Of a DNA stretch of 64,000 bases, positions 1 to 12,060 are shown one piece after another. The stretch covers positions 52,223,501 to 52,287,500 of the forward strand of contig NC_065539.1 in the NCBI RefSeq assembly GCF_932294415.1, written 5' to 3'. Every line of letters starts with the position of its first letter. The first letter of the stretch is position 1. This stretch comes from Quercus robur (lineage: Eukaryota > Streptophyta > Magnoliopsida > Fagales > Fagaceae). Below the pieces are notes generated by a model that was not told the DNA's origin, ran no database searches, and worked only from the letters and a program-made list of their open reading frames with translations. Position numbers and translations under genes: made by a program.

Positions 1-636
1 AGGCAGAGGTGTTCTTGCTGGACTTTCAATCGGCCCAGGGGCCAGAGCACCGGTTGCCAACTGCTTGCACTAGTGCAGTTAGGTGGAGGCCCCCCAATTC
101 CCCTCTCTTCAAAATTAATTTTGATGGAGCGCTCTTCAGTGATCTCCGGGCTGCTGGCCTAGGCGTGGTGATTCGTGACTCACGCGGGTTGGTGGTGGGA
201 GCTTTGGCTGAACGCATCCCAATTCCAATGTCTGCTGCTACGGTGGAAGCTCTTGCGTGTCGCCGTGCCCTTCACTTTGCAAAAGAGTTCGGTATTAGTG
301 AGTTCGTTTGTGAAGGTGATGCGGAAGTTATCATTAGAGCTTTACTGGCTAAGGAGGTGTTTCATCCTGAATTCGGACATGTGTTGCAAGACGCCCTTGT
401 ATTAGCAGATAGTTTTCGAGCTTGTAATTTTGCTCACATTAAACGTGTAGGTAACTCGGTTGCCCATTTTCTTGCTAGACATGCTAAGTTTGGCATTGAG
501 CTACAGGTTTGGCGTGAGGCCATTCCTGAGGACATAGCTCCCCTTGTAACGAGGGACTCTTTGTAACTCCTTGTTTTTTCCTTCTTTCTTTCTTAATATA
601 TTTTGACCTTCGGGTCTGGTTTCTCAAAAAAAAAAA
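1..636 (+). mobile_element. LINE (L1-type) 3' end with RNase H domain ORF
   Basis: The open frame 9-566 encodes about 185 residues of the RNase H-like domain (RVT_3 type) found at the C-terminus of plant L1-type LINE ORF2. Visible family features are the NFDGA strand with the first acidic residue, VIRDSRG, the ATVEALACRRAL helix, CEGDAEVI, and the closing HIKRVGNSVAHFLARHA motif. The stop is followed by a short 3' UTR ending in TTTCTC plus an A run at about 627-636, the normal LINE 3' tail. The 5' part (endonuclease, reverse transcriptase) lies outside the window. The 9-566 frame is intact, so this copy may be fairly young; whether the full element is intact cannot be seen. Confidence 0.85.
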
Positions 637-1000
637 TATCTAATAATATTTTAATAAACTCTTAATTTAGTTGGATTTATATATGAATATTAGAATTGAT
701 TGAGTATAGTTGAATAAGTATGTGATAAAATGATGTGTCATGTTGGATTATAGGAATAAAACATAGAATTTACATAACATCTTTACTGAATTTAATCTAT
801 ATTCTAAAGAAGACTTATACGAAGGTTGAGGTTTTTTTTTTTTGTTTTTTTTTAGTATTAGATTCTTTGTACAAAAAAAAAAGAAAAAGAAAAAAAAATC
901 TTATATTATATGCTCATTGATGAGTGATAATGCTGAGATGATGAGTAAAAATTCTTATATTATGCTCGCTGATGAGTGATGATATTGACCAAAACATCTT

Positions 1001-1035
<35 letters not shown>

Positions 1036-3452
1036 GGAAAGATCGAGAACTTTTATTATAACGAGAAAAAATTCAGTTCATCTTGAGTCACACCCGACTC
1101 AATTAATGAAGGATTTTCTACTATCTAAATTACAAAATTATCCAAAACATTTACGTTCTTGGCATATTGTGCCAGGATACCTCTTTGATATTTAAGTTAA
1201 TAAACATAGAATTTTGTGATAACAAATACAAATTTTTTTGGCAAGGTCTTCCAAGTTCTTAAGTTTTCGAGAATGGTCATATATGTAATTATGTATTGGT
1301 TAACTTTGTGCCAATGCATTGGACACAAACTGTGTCCTAAGGCTTTCAAAGATTTAACTTCGTGGTGTTCCGAGATTTACACCTTTTTTTGGCTTAGAAA
1401 ATTAGCCTAATAACATATGTAATCAATATCTGATAACATATGATGAGATTTTTCCAACGAACTTAATCAACTATATTTTTTTCGTGAGTTCTAATTAACT
1501 CAACTAATAAAGTCTTTTATAATTGAATAAAAGATATAAGATTCAATTCATGTCTACACCAAAAAATTGATTGGTGTCTTAGTTTAATAATAAAGTAAAA
1601 ATCTCTTAAAAAAATAAAACTACGTTTTTTTTCAAAACAAACCAAAGAAAAGAAAAAGAAAAAGCAAAATGTACATGATTTATACCATTTCAAAACTTTT
1701 ATTTAAGTACATACCTTTGGTGACAATGACGGATATGCTTTTTGGAGGAATTATGAGGTGGCATGATTTGTGCAACATAAAATGACACAATTTATATCAT
1801 AACTCGTTCACATAATAAGTTATAAGTGGTATGAGATGATGATGAGTTTATATGGAGACATTTTTCTACCATTTACAACTCACGACATGAATGAATTATA
1901 ACACAAATTAGTCACTTTATGTGGCACAAATTATATCACTTTATGTGATACTGGCATAACTTTTTTTGGAAATTGCAATACACAGTACACGCATGCATGA
2001 TTCGTGTTGCAGGGCATATACCATGTCCTGATTGGCATCTCGTCCGGAATATTAATGGCACTTTATGCAGTTTTGCCGACACACGCGCTCTTTGCCTAGG
2101 AGAAAGTGCTAAGAATTTCATTCTTGGGCTAGTGGTGCTGGTTTTTCGCTTGTGGGCTAAATAGGGTCCATTAATCAAACAAGTAACAAACAAGACACGG
2201 GCTGGGCTAGTTCTGGTTTATATATGGAGAATTACTTGATATAGTTGGGCCCATATGTGAGTCTGAATATTCCTACAAGCTGTACCTTGAGCTTTTGGGT
2301 TCATATTCTCACTCAAAAAGGGCCCAAAAAAGAAAGGAGCTTGGACTCGGCTGCTCAAAAATCAGGGCTACACTCACTCCTCCTCATATTGTGTCCCTGC
2401 CTTTTGTTAACTTTTTTTTTTTTTGGCATATTATAAGCTGTATTTTTTCTTTCAACACAAAACTTAACTACAATTCTTTATGGGTTATATCTTTCGTTTA
2501 TCAATTAAATTCAACCATTTGATTACATTGGTCAAAGAGTCATGTGATTGAATTTGAAGATAACATTGTCTATGTTATATTACTAATGCTATCACGTGGT
2601 TGAATTTGTTGAGAAACTTAAATATACATAAGAACAAAAAGTATTTCAGTTTAGATCAAGAGAAAGAATTCATTAAGATTTAAATAGACTAGCTTTTGGT
2701 ATATCAACATTTAAATACTCAGACATTGGTGTTTGACTGTTTGGATTGCACTCAAAATTAAAATTCTAATTAATTTCACTTGAGTGAGAGTCAAGTGAGT
2801 GACTTGCAAAGTCTCTGACTATTTTATTGTTTTGCTCAAGCGGTCTTGAACTTTGCTTGAGCAAACATGGTACTCTTCAAACTCTTTCAATAACATTTTG
2901 ACAGAATTTCTTACTCATAACCCTAGCCTGAAATTGGTTGAAATTCTTCTTCTTCTTTTTTATAAATAATTCCAGCTTTTATTAAGAAAAAAAGATCTGG
3001 CCTACAAGCCTCTTGGATAGGAGAAGGCAAAACATGCATATCACAACAAAAATGAAATGTAACAATAGTATAGCTAATTTGGATAGTAGTCTAAACCCAA
3101 CAGAAATCACTTAACAAAGGAAATACTAAGTTCAACAATATTACTAAAAATGATGTTTACAAAGACTAAGTTTAACCTACTAATACGTTGAAATGCAACC
3201 CTTGATTTTTTGTCACATGAAATATGCATTCCAACCTGAGAGTTAACAAATTGGGAATGCAAAATGTTAATGAAGTATTTTATCTCTGAACACTTCAGTA
3301 AAGATATGTCGAGATTCCAGATGCACCGACAAGGCGACAACCTTGACCGTTGTTGATAAACTAAACTGATAATATATATATATATATATATATATATTTG
3401 ATATTCTTTTATTCACGTAAACCTTTAACTCTTAACTTAGTCTAGGTGCTGC

Positions 3453-3487
<35 letters not shown>

Positions 3488-4191
3488 AATTATTTTAGTC
3501 AAGTTTGTCTGTTATTTATTTTGAGATTTCCTAGGTTGATGATTGTCATTACTCATTATTATAATATAGCCTTGAAGATATATATTGGATGTCACGTGGA
3601 ACTTATCCCTATCATCCTCTCAAATCTTCCATTTTTTTCTAGATTTTAAGGACTTTTGTGTTGCATTCACAAAAAAGAAAAGGGCTTCTGTGTGTTCGTC
3701 TTTTGATAGATCTTCTTGATTGTGATGGTCTTGAGATAATGGAAACTGTTCATGTCTTCATGATCAAGACTGCAATCCTATGAAGCAGAGCAGTAGGTGG
3801 AATTGTGTAAAAAACACAATAAAATAAAATTTATATAAGGCCATTTATTTTTAAATTAGAATTTGAGTGAAAGATGATACAAAATCATCCCCTCCTATTA
3901 AATTCTTTAATTCATTTATATTTTTAATTAAATATAAAACATATGACATTTTGTTTTTATGTGGTTTAAATATAAAGCAATTAGATTTAAGGATTTAAAT
4001 GATAGGAGATTATTTTCCAAAAAAATAGAACATGAAGGAAAGGTGTTACTTATCTTTTAATGAATTATTTTTCTCTATAAATAGGGTGAAGTGGGAGGTA
4101 GGGTTCCAAGTTCCAACCTCTAATACCACCTAACAATACCATGGGTATCGCTATCACTGACACAATAACTTGAACACAAAGAACTGTAAAG

Positions 4192-4234
<43 letters not shown>

Positions 4235-4332
4235 TCATTATTATTAGTAATATTTATCTTCGTCAACAAATATAACAATATTATATTATTACAATCCAAA
4301 TCCTATCCATTACTTGCAAAGTCGCCCAAAAA

Positions 4333-4382
<50 letters not shown>

Positions 4383-6566
4383 GGGGGGTGAATCTTTAAC
4401 ATAGAAACTACCTCTAGGCTTTTAGATATTTTCAAGAGTTTTATGTGCAACTTTTTACTTTCAAAAGTTCAGAGTTCAAATTTCCAAGTAAATTAAAATA
4501 AGGTTAGGTTTATGTCAAAAATTAAGTATGCTAAATCAATATGAATTTTTATGCACATACAAGCAGATTGTCACATTTTCAACTAGAGTAGTTGCAAGAA
4601 AAAAGTGAGGGATCAAAAAAATTCAACATTGCTTCATGACAGAATCATTACAAAATGTCTAAAACAGTACTGAAAAGCTTTGAATGAGTGGAAAGATATT
4701 ACGTGCAATAAAAGTTTGAATGGCACCAAATTCTACGAGTCATATGAGTTTGATATGATGAGATAAACAGTTCCAGAATTCATTTTTCGTGCGTGTTATA
4801 ATTGGATTTTGGTTCATGTCTTAGTCTTCAACACCAAAGAGACCGACCATATATGTGTGGATCCAGCTAGACTAAAAAAAGCACTCCTCAACCAAACCAT
4901 ATAGATTTATGTGAATCAGAAGCATATACCAAACGAAAGGTAGTCCTTGATGAATAGCCTGTTGGAAGATATTCTTATAAAGAAACATTATCTGATGAGC
5001 AAAATTTGGGACCTCAAAGAGATAGGCCAACAGTTTTTGAGTGGATGTCCTCAATTAATGGGTGGACATGTGTTCTTTATTTGTTTCGTTTTACAGCTTG
5101 CCTTGCACCAAGTTTGATTGTGTTTTTATTTTATTTTTATTTTTTTTGGGAAAGTGACTATGTTATATATATTTGTTAGAATAATTAACATTTCCTAAGA
5201 TTATCAACGACAACAAAAATTAACATTTGGTGTCACTTAAACATTGTCAACGTCAAGAACTTTATAACTAGATTGACATTTTCGAATGTTTTTAATGTCA
5301 GTGTCCAATGTTAAAATCTCATCCTCTAATCTAAATATCAAATTGAGTGGTGGTAGCTATAATGTTATACAACGTGTGTATGAAATGAGAAGGTATTTGG
5401 TATTAAATGATACCATATCAGCAGTACCAAAATTCAATAAATATGAGACGTGTCAGCCAAAAATAACTACCTTACTAACAAATGAAAGACAAAATAACAT
5501 AGTATTATTTGATACAAAATACTTTTTCATATGAAACACATAATGCCAAGTCATTTGAAATCATGTTTTAAAAACATGGTTTCAACGTTTTATAACTATA
5601 ATTGAGATAGTATTTTTAAAATACGATATCATAAAAAGTGCGTACAAAAGAGTGCAATTAGAAATATATAACAACATAAACTAACACACTGACATAGTCA
5701 CACATAAGTGGAGTAATTTTTAGATAGACCCAAAGTATTGCTTTGAGCTCTCACAAAATAAATGAACCTCACACATGGGTACCACCATAGAGCCCACACC
5801 ATTTGTAAGAGTCCGGAGCACTGGTACGCGTCTACCTAAGTATTTTTCTAGTGTCCACCACCTAACAACAACCAGCATTTGACATGGGAGTACGGCTAGA
5901 AGTAATTTCCATTCATGTAACCTAACTTCCGTACATGCTGATGCGGCCAAGCGCTATGTTGGAGTCAACTAATGTTCAACATACTATCGATCCCTTGGTC
6001 GACATTTAAAGAAGATCAATAATTCAACGTAATAGGCACGTCGGTCTTTGTTTGGCTATCATTTTTTTGTTGACTGAACCTTTTTTTCTTTTTTCTTTTT
6101 TGATTAGTGATTTAGGCAACGACAACGTATTAGTTATTATTAATTTATTATATGAATGTATAAGATCGTTCATTTTGAACTGTTATTAGCCCCCATCAGT
6201 CGTGTATAATACTATAATTATTTTAAATATGATAATATGATGTTCGGTGTATGGGGTTCGTAACATAGGTGTAATCTGATTTTTAGTTTTTACACGCATA
6301 AATAGTTTTTTTTAATAATTTTTTTTTTTTTTTTTTGTAAAATAAAAAGAGACAGAGATGATGCAAATTAATTAGGTCAATGCTAATTATCAAGATGTCG
6401 AAACTACAAGAAACGTACTACCTTATTTATAGGCCTCCTTAAAAATGGTTTTATTTTATTTTATTTTTATAGTCATAATGGGGATGGAAAATTTGAACAA
6501 ACAGTTGAAAATAATAAAAAGTGTCATACTATCAATAGGCTTGACTCTTTAAAAATACTTAGTTTA
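637..6566. other. AT-rich intergenic DNA, no supported gene
   Basis: No reading frame here resembles a known protein or shows splice-linked coding structure. It holds several AT dinucleotide microsatellites (about 1003-1032, 3371-3397, 3455-3484, 4191-4228) and homopolymer runs. Short open frames such as 5286-5534 (+) and 5720-5950 (-) are AT-rich or show no family motif. Around 2945-3000 a short stretch resembles a LINE 3' end on the minus strand, but it is too short to call. Confidence 0.6.
4191..4386. repeat. Compound microsatellites (AT)n and (AT)n(AG)n
   Basis: Two AT-dinucleotide arrays occur at about 4191-4228 and 4341-4367. The second is preceded by an A run and followed directly by an AG array and a short G run up to about 4386. 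Confidence 0.85.
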
Positions 6567-6571
6567 GAGGT

Positions 6572-7327
6572 TGTGGGAGGGTCGAGGACCAAGGTACCCT
6601 ATCCAAAGATAAACCTGCCAATCCAAGCAAATAAACGCAATCAAACCTTGAAGATCACACTTACCCGAGGAGGACTAAGAGACCAAATGGCAGCTGGCAC
6701 CTTGAAAAGCCGAGGATAAGAGAATAGATGACAAACAAAAGAGTACAAGACATACAGAGGTGGAGGAAGGAAGTTTCCTAAAAGAGACACCTCCCACATC
6801 TACATTCAATACTCTGCACCAACTTAGTTGACTGCATTAATGGGGAAATGACATATAAACAGTGACTTCACAGCTCACAGCTCTTTCTCCCACCTCTAGA
6901 AGGATCCTAATGGGACAAGCATCCAAATTGTTCCCCTGAGACATATAGATAGAGGCCTAAGATGCAATGGAATGGATTATATAAGGAAAAAAAAAAAAAA
7001 AAAACCCTTAGAAAGAAGGGATGAACATTTTCCAAGAAAAAAGACATAAAGAGAGAAAGCAAAGGATCACTCTGAAAAATATATCACCCTTGCTTATTAA
7101 TGAGAGATCTATCCTTGAACTTGCCCAAGGAAGAGTTTATAATGAATTGTCGTTCTTTTCATTCATATTAGCCATTTTGGTTCTATTGGTCCTCGGCTTG
7201 TAAATTTCTTAGCATTGCAATTGACTCGGAAGCTCACTTTTTTAAAAATTCCTTGTATTGGGCTTGGCTTAAAGGACTGAGAACCATTATTTTAAGTGGA
7301 TTGGGCTTTTCTTTTTGAGTCCTTACA
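6572..7327. mobile_element. Solo LTR of an LTR retrotransposon (TSD GAGGT)
   Basis: A 756-bp unit starts with TG (TGTGGGAGG) and ends with CA (CCTTACA). It is flanked by identical 5-bp direct repeats GAGGT at 6567-6571 and 7328-7332, the hallmark of LTR retrotransposon integration. There is no internal gag-pol region and no second LTR, so it is best read as a solo LTR left by recombination between two LTRs. A TATA-like stretch near 6977-6983 could be its promoter. The open frame 7021-7203 lies inside the LTR and is not credited as a gene. Confidence 0.8.
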
Positions 7328-7559
7328 GAGGTAATAATCAGTGTCTATCAATATTGAAAGATGCCTAGATAAGACTCAAATTTTATCAAAGTATTGAATA
7401 TTTAAGTTTGACTTAATAATAAAAATAAAATGTTCAAGCTCAACCCACCGCTATTTATGAACACAGCCCTCTGCCAAGAGTTAACTACTTGTTTAGAGAG
7501 AGAAAGTACTGTAGGCCCACGGACAAGCCGAGGGGCTAAGCCTGGACCCAACTAGGTCT

Positions 7560-7612
7560 AAACCAAGATTACATTTTTTTTTTTTTTTTTTTTTTGAGAA
7601 ACCAAGATTACA
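7560..7612 (-). mobile_element. Ultra-short LINE-tail insertion with 14-bp TSD
   Basis: The 14-mer AAACCAAGATTACA occurs at 7560-7573 and again at 7599-7612. Between the copies is only a 22-T run plus GAG. Read on the minus strand the insert is CTC followed by an A tail, the same end as the LINE at 620-636. This is what a LINE insertion truncated almost completely at its 5' side would look like. Confidence 0.7.
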
Positions 7613-7929
7613 ATTTACAACTATTAGACTGACAACTTTGCGAGTTGTGACACCTAACTATACTCAAGGCCTTTAGCCCCCCTCTGTTGGATTTTTCCCA
7701 CAACGTTATTTTTCAATTTAGAATAATTAAAATAATAAGTAAAAATTCGTACAGCCTACTGTAAGCTTGTTATATTATATATTGTGAATTGTTGAAATAT
7801 TTTATCATTTTTAAACCACAAAACAAGCTAATTTTTTTATTGATGATCGAAAGAAAAAAAGGGGTGGGAAACTAAACCAAAAATGCTTAAGCTAATTAGA
7901 GTTTTCTTTAGTTTTTTCCATACTAAAAG

Positions 7930-8324
7930 ATGAGGTAATTTTGTTACTTATAATTTAGTAGACATGCTAGAGGATATTCTATCTCATCTTAATACTGTAA
8001 TCTTATTTGATTTGACTATATTTTCTTAATAATATTTATGGTGTTCTAAAAAAAAAAAAAGTTAATTTTGTAACTTATAATCTAATAGACATGTTAGATG
8101 ATATTCTGTCTCATCTTAATGTTGTAATCTTATTTGATTTGACTATTTTTTTCTTAATAATATTTACGGTGTTCTAAAAAAAAAAAAAAAAGTAATTTTG
8201 TAACTTATAATCGAGTAAACATGCCAGAGGATATTCTATCTCATCTTAATGGTGTAATCTTATCCAACTTAACTATCTTTTCTTAATAATATTTACGGTG
8301 TTCTCAAAAAAAAAAAAAAAAAAA
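7930..8324. repeat. Three direct repeats of about 120 bp, each ending in an A run
   Basis: A unit starting near TAATTTTGT-ACTTATAAT and ending in TATTTACGGTGTTCT plus an A run occurs three times, at roughly 7935-8061, 8062-8189 and 8190-8324. The copies differ by scattered substitutions and by A-run length. The TTAATAATATTT...TTCT-A(n) ending resembles LINE 3' UTR tails. It may be a tandemly repeated LINE 3' end or repeated insertions at one site; the sequence does not decide. Confidence 0.75.
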
Positions 8325-8699
8325 GTGTGTTTTTAAGGTGAACTTGGGAACAACTGAAGGAAAACCATAATTCCCATTTATGTCACAAACCACATATAAT
8401 ATTGTAAAAGATATTATTAAGTATTGGATGGTCCATGTCATGCTGCATGCTTTGTAGGCCACGAGATAGAGAGAGACTATGTTTGGTTTTACATACAGCT
8501 CGTGAATACTGATGAGATAGAAAGTAAGAGGGAAAAAGAGTGAAAGGATGAGGGTGTTTTGTCAGGTTTTGTCTTTGGGGTCACTTTCTAGTCCCTAACC
8601 CTTGTGAAAATCTTTGCCGAGTTGTCTCTGAGTAGTTGGCAATTAAGAACGTCTAGACCTTGTCCTATTGATGGACTCTCCAAGGTCCTCTACTCTTGG

Positions 8700-8915
8700 T
8701 CTTACATATTACTATTCTTCAATCTCCCTTCACACATAAAAATAAAAATAAAAATATAAAAATTTATTTTTATTTAATACTGTATGATTCATCTCTCATA
8801 ATTTCTCTCTGACTCACGCGTACAAAGTACAAACACCAGGAAAAAGAAAACATTGTATAGAGTAAAAGAAGAAGCTTGTTAACAAAAGAGAATAGCTAAG
8901 AATAGAAACTTAGGA
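8700..8915 (+). promoter_or_regulatory. Probable promoter-proximal region and 5' UTR of the WNK gene
   Basis: This stretch lies directly upstream of the WNK start codon at 8916. It holds a pyrimidine-rich segment (about 8788-8812) and a purine-rich leader before AAGAATAGAAACTTAGGAATG. No transcription start site can be fixed by eye. Confidence 0.35.
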
Positions 8916-11900
8916 ATGAATGGTGTTACAGCTATTGAACCAGATTACACTGAGTTTGTTGAAGTTGATCCCACTGGAAGATATGGAAGAGTATGTTAAT
9001 ATAACCTTTGTTGCTCACTTTTGGTTCTTGCTTTCTCTCTGTGTTTTTCATTGCCTGTTGGTGTTTTATGCTCTTAGTAACATGGTGTGATTTTTGAGCT
9101 CCCCATATTTGCTATTTTTTGCAGTACAATGAAATTCTTGGCAAAGGAGCTTCAAAGACAGTGTATGAGGCTCTCTTCTCTCCATATTTTGCATACCCTT
9201 TTCAAATTTCTGCAAGTTACCTACTCTTTTGGCATTCTATATGTTATTCTATTAATATAATGGTTTTGCAAATGAATGGGTGGTTGGGTTGTATTAGAAT
9301 TGTTGCAGTTATAGAGCCTTTGATAAACATACAAATTCTGCAAGTTAACTACTTTTTTTGGCATTCTATATGTTATTCTGTTAATTGGACTTGTTGCAGT
9401 TATAGAGCTTTTGATGAACATATCCTTTTCAAATTCTGCAAGTTATCTACTTTTTTTTTTGGCATTCTATCTGTTAATATACTGGTTTTTGCAAATGAAT
9501 GGACCTATTGCAGCTATAGAGCCTTTGATGAGTATGAAGGAATTGAAGTGGCATGGAATCAGGTAAAGCTCTATAACTTCCTGAAAAGTCCTGAAGATCT
9601 TGAGAGGCTGTACTGTGAAATTCATTTGCTCAAGACCTTGAAACACAACAACATCATGAAGTTCTACACTTCCTGGGTTGATATTGCTAACAGGAACATT
9701 AACTTTGTCACTGAGATGTTCACCTCTGGTACTCTCAGACAGTAAGCATCATAAAGTTCAAAACTTTATTGTTTCTCACCAATTTTTTTCTTATTTTTCT
9801 GATCTGGGATTTTGAAATTTATTGGATTTTCAATGCTGGAATTGTTTTGTAGGTATAGGCTAAAGCACCGGAGAGTCAACATTAGAGCAGTGAAGCATTG
9901 GTGTAGACAGATTTTGAAAGGCCTTCTATATCTCCACAGCCATGACCCTCCTGTTATCCATAGGGACCTCAAGTGTGACAACATTTTTATCAATGGGAAC
10001 CAAGGGGAAGTCAAGATTGGTGATCTTGGCCTTGCTGCAATCCTGCGTAAATCTCATGCTGCTCGCTGTGTTGGTAAGCTTTAGTGTTTTAAGTTTCCCT
10101 CAAAGCTAGAAACTTGCTTACAATTTCAGAATAGTTCACTTAGAATACAAGTATTTCTGTATATGTAACCACCATCAGTTTGGCATGCTATTCTTAGACA
10201 ATGAATCAATCTGGGAAGAGTTTTAGTAGTTTGTGATTATATCCATTGGTTTTCTTTTCTTTATCAGGAACGCCAGAGTTCATGGCACCAGAGGTTTATG
10301 AAGAGGAATACAATGAATTAGTAGACATATATGCTTTTGGAATGTGCATCTTGGAGATGGTAACCTTTGAATATCCATACAGTGAATGCACCCACCCTGC
10401 TCAGATATACAAGAAAGTTATCTCTGTAGGAACTCAAAACTTTAAATTTTCTTTCCAGATTGAATTTTGTCTCCACCAACTAATTACTTATTGCATCTTG
10501 TATGTAGGGGAAAAAACCAGAGGCTCTTTATAAAGTAGAAGATCCTGAGGTGCGACTGTTTGTTGAAAAATGCTTAGCAACTGTGTCCCGTAGGCTCACT
10601 GCTAGGGAGCTTTTGAAGGACTCTTTTCTCCAAATTGATGATTATGGATATAATTTAAGTCCAATAGGGTACCGAGGAGATTTTGATGAATTAGGCCCTC
10701 TCTTAAGAGAACCCCACTACGGAATTTATCATAGTAACTGCTCTTTGATCAACGATTATGGCAATTATCTTGGTTATATACCTGAAAATGATTTTGAAGC
10801 AAGTGAACTTGATCTCTTCACTTGTCAAGAGGATGAGCATTTGGCAGATGTTGACATCGCAATCAAAGGGAAAAGAAGAGAAGATGATGGCCTCTTTTTA
10901 AGGCTCAGAATTGTAGATAAAGAAGGTTAGAGTTATGACATAATTTGTTTTATTATACCAAAATGCCACTTTTCTTCTTTCCTTAAATGATATAAGTAAG
11001 CACTGAGACCAAATTGAGCATTACTTTCCTCTGTGCAGGCCGTATTCGAAACATCTACTTCCCATTTGACATTGAGACTGACACAGCATTGAGCGTTGCG
11101 GCAGAAATGGTGGCAGAGCTTGATATCACTGACCAAGATGTGACAAAAATAGCAGATATGATTGATGGTGAAATTTCTACCTTGGTGCCTGAGTGGAAGA
11201 GGGGGCTTGGCATAGAGGGAAGTCCACATAACACAAGTGCAAGTTTCTGTCACAATTATGTTTCAAATGGTTCTCTATTGGATTATGTGTCATCAAATAA
11301 TCCAGGTGCCAAGAATCTGCAAGTTCTTCAGTGTTCTAAGCAAGGAGGTGCTGCTGTCCATGGCCGTTTCGAAGAAATTACTTATCAGGTAGAAGAGTCT
11401 GAACAATGTGTCACTGAAGGTGCACCAAAAACATCAAGCCAGTCCGGTGTTGGCATCCATTTTGCTGACATCTGGGCTCAGCTAGACGGGCCGGAATTGA
11501 GTTCACAGAGGTCAAGAGAGATCCACTGGGATGAAGGAAGTAAAACATTGGACCAAACACCCTTTGGATCAGATGAGAGAATTATAAATGTGGATGATCA
11601 ATGTATATCCAATGCAAGAAACTCTCTCTCCACAACCACTTCAGCTGACTATGCCCTCTTGGATGATTCTGAGAATGAAATTAGGCAAGAATTAAGATGG
11701 CTCAAAGCAAAGTATCAAATGCAGTTGAGGGGGCTTAGAGACCAACAATTAGGAGCAAAATGGAAATCTTCAAGCATGTCTCCAAAATCGCCACCATTGG
11801 ATTCTCCCCCACTAAAGAGAGAGAGCAATGAAACTATCCTGGAATCTTTGTCCCCTGGGAAGCATTTCACTTCAGATTTTCCCGTTGCTGCTGATAAGAA

Positions 11901-12060
11901 ATGCTCCAGTGTGGCAAACCAAAGTGAAAATTCTGAGGGAATCAATGAGTCTTTTTGTCCTGAGAAGATGTTTACTGCCAAGAATTTCTATTCAGGAGTT
12001 TTGCTTCCACACTCTCTTCACAGGGCAACTTCTCTTCCAGTTGATGCTGTAGATGTTTAA
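8916..12060 (+). CDS. WNK: WNK (With-No-Lysine) serine/threonine protein kinase
   Basis: Seven coding exons with GT-AG junctions: 8916-8990, 9125-9162, 9514-9741, 9853-10073, 10268-10425, 10508-10925, 11039-12060. They join in phase to 719 aa. The protein opens with [20 protein letters not shown], then [20 protein letters not shown]. As in all WNK kinases the usual beta-3 lysine is missing (Asn about 53 in VAWN) and a lysine in the glycine-rich loop (about K36) takes its place. HRDLKCDN (about 150-157), DLGLA (about 171) and GTPEFMAPE follow. An OSR1-C-like (PF2-type) domain spans about 367-430, and the plant-WNK motif [16 protein letters not shown] lies near 590. Family knowledge: plant WNKs are soluble kinases linked to osmotic/ABA responses, flowering time and the clock. 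The sequence looks closest to the Arabidopsis WNK1/2/3/9 group; the exact orthologue is not resolved. No disabling change was found. Confidence 0.93.
9198..9535 (+). repeat. Triplicated intron-end/exon-start repeat inside the WNK gene
   Basis: Three diverged copies of a 100-130 bp block carry an AAATTCTGCAAGTTA-like start, a T run, GGCATTCTAT, a splice acceptor TTGCAG and the first bases of exon 3 (TATAGAGC-TTTGAT). Acceptor-like CAGs end at 9308, 9399 and 9513; the last gives the family-consensus protein YRAFDEYEG. Intron 2 (9163-9513) is 351 bp, divisible by three, and has no stop in the exon frame. Confidence 0.85.

Larger units (their letters stand above)
7333..8700. other. Intergenic DNA upstream of the WNK gene
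   Basis: No gene is seen. It contains a tiny poly(T) insertion with a target-site duplication (7560-7612) and a triplicated unit ending in A runs (7930-8324), both listed separately. The rest is AT-rich, with no recognisable protein homology on either strand. Confidence 0.6.

Noticed and set aside
3371-4386. Cluster of AT arrays considered as an origin, centromeric or matrix-attachment element
   Set aside because: Simple dinucleotide repeats of this kind occur throughout the window; nothing specific supports a special function.
5720-5950. Minus-strand 76-codon frame
   Set aside because: Less AT-rich than its surroundings but no family similarity recognised; may be old repeat sequence.
10933-11253. 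Minus-strand open frame of 106 codons inside the WNK gene
   Set aside because: It overlaps an intron and a well-supported exon in antisense, with no recognisable motif; a shadow frame.
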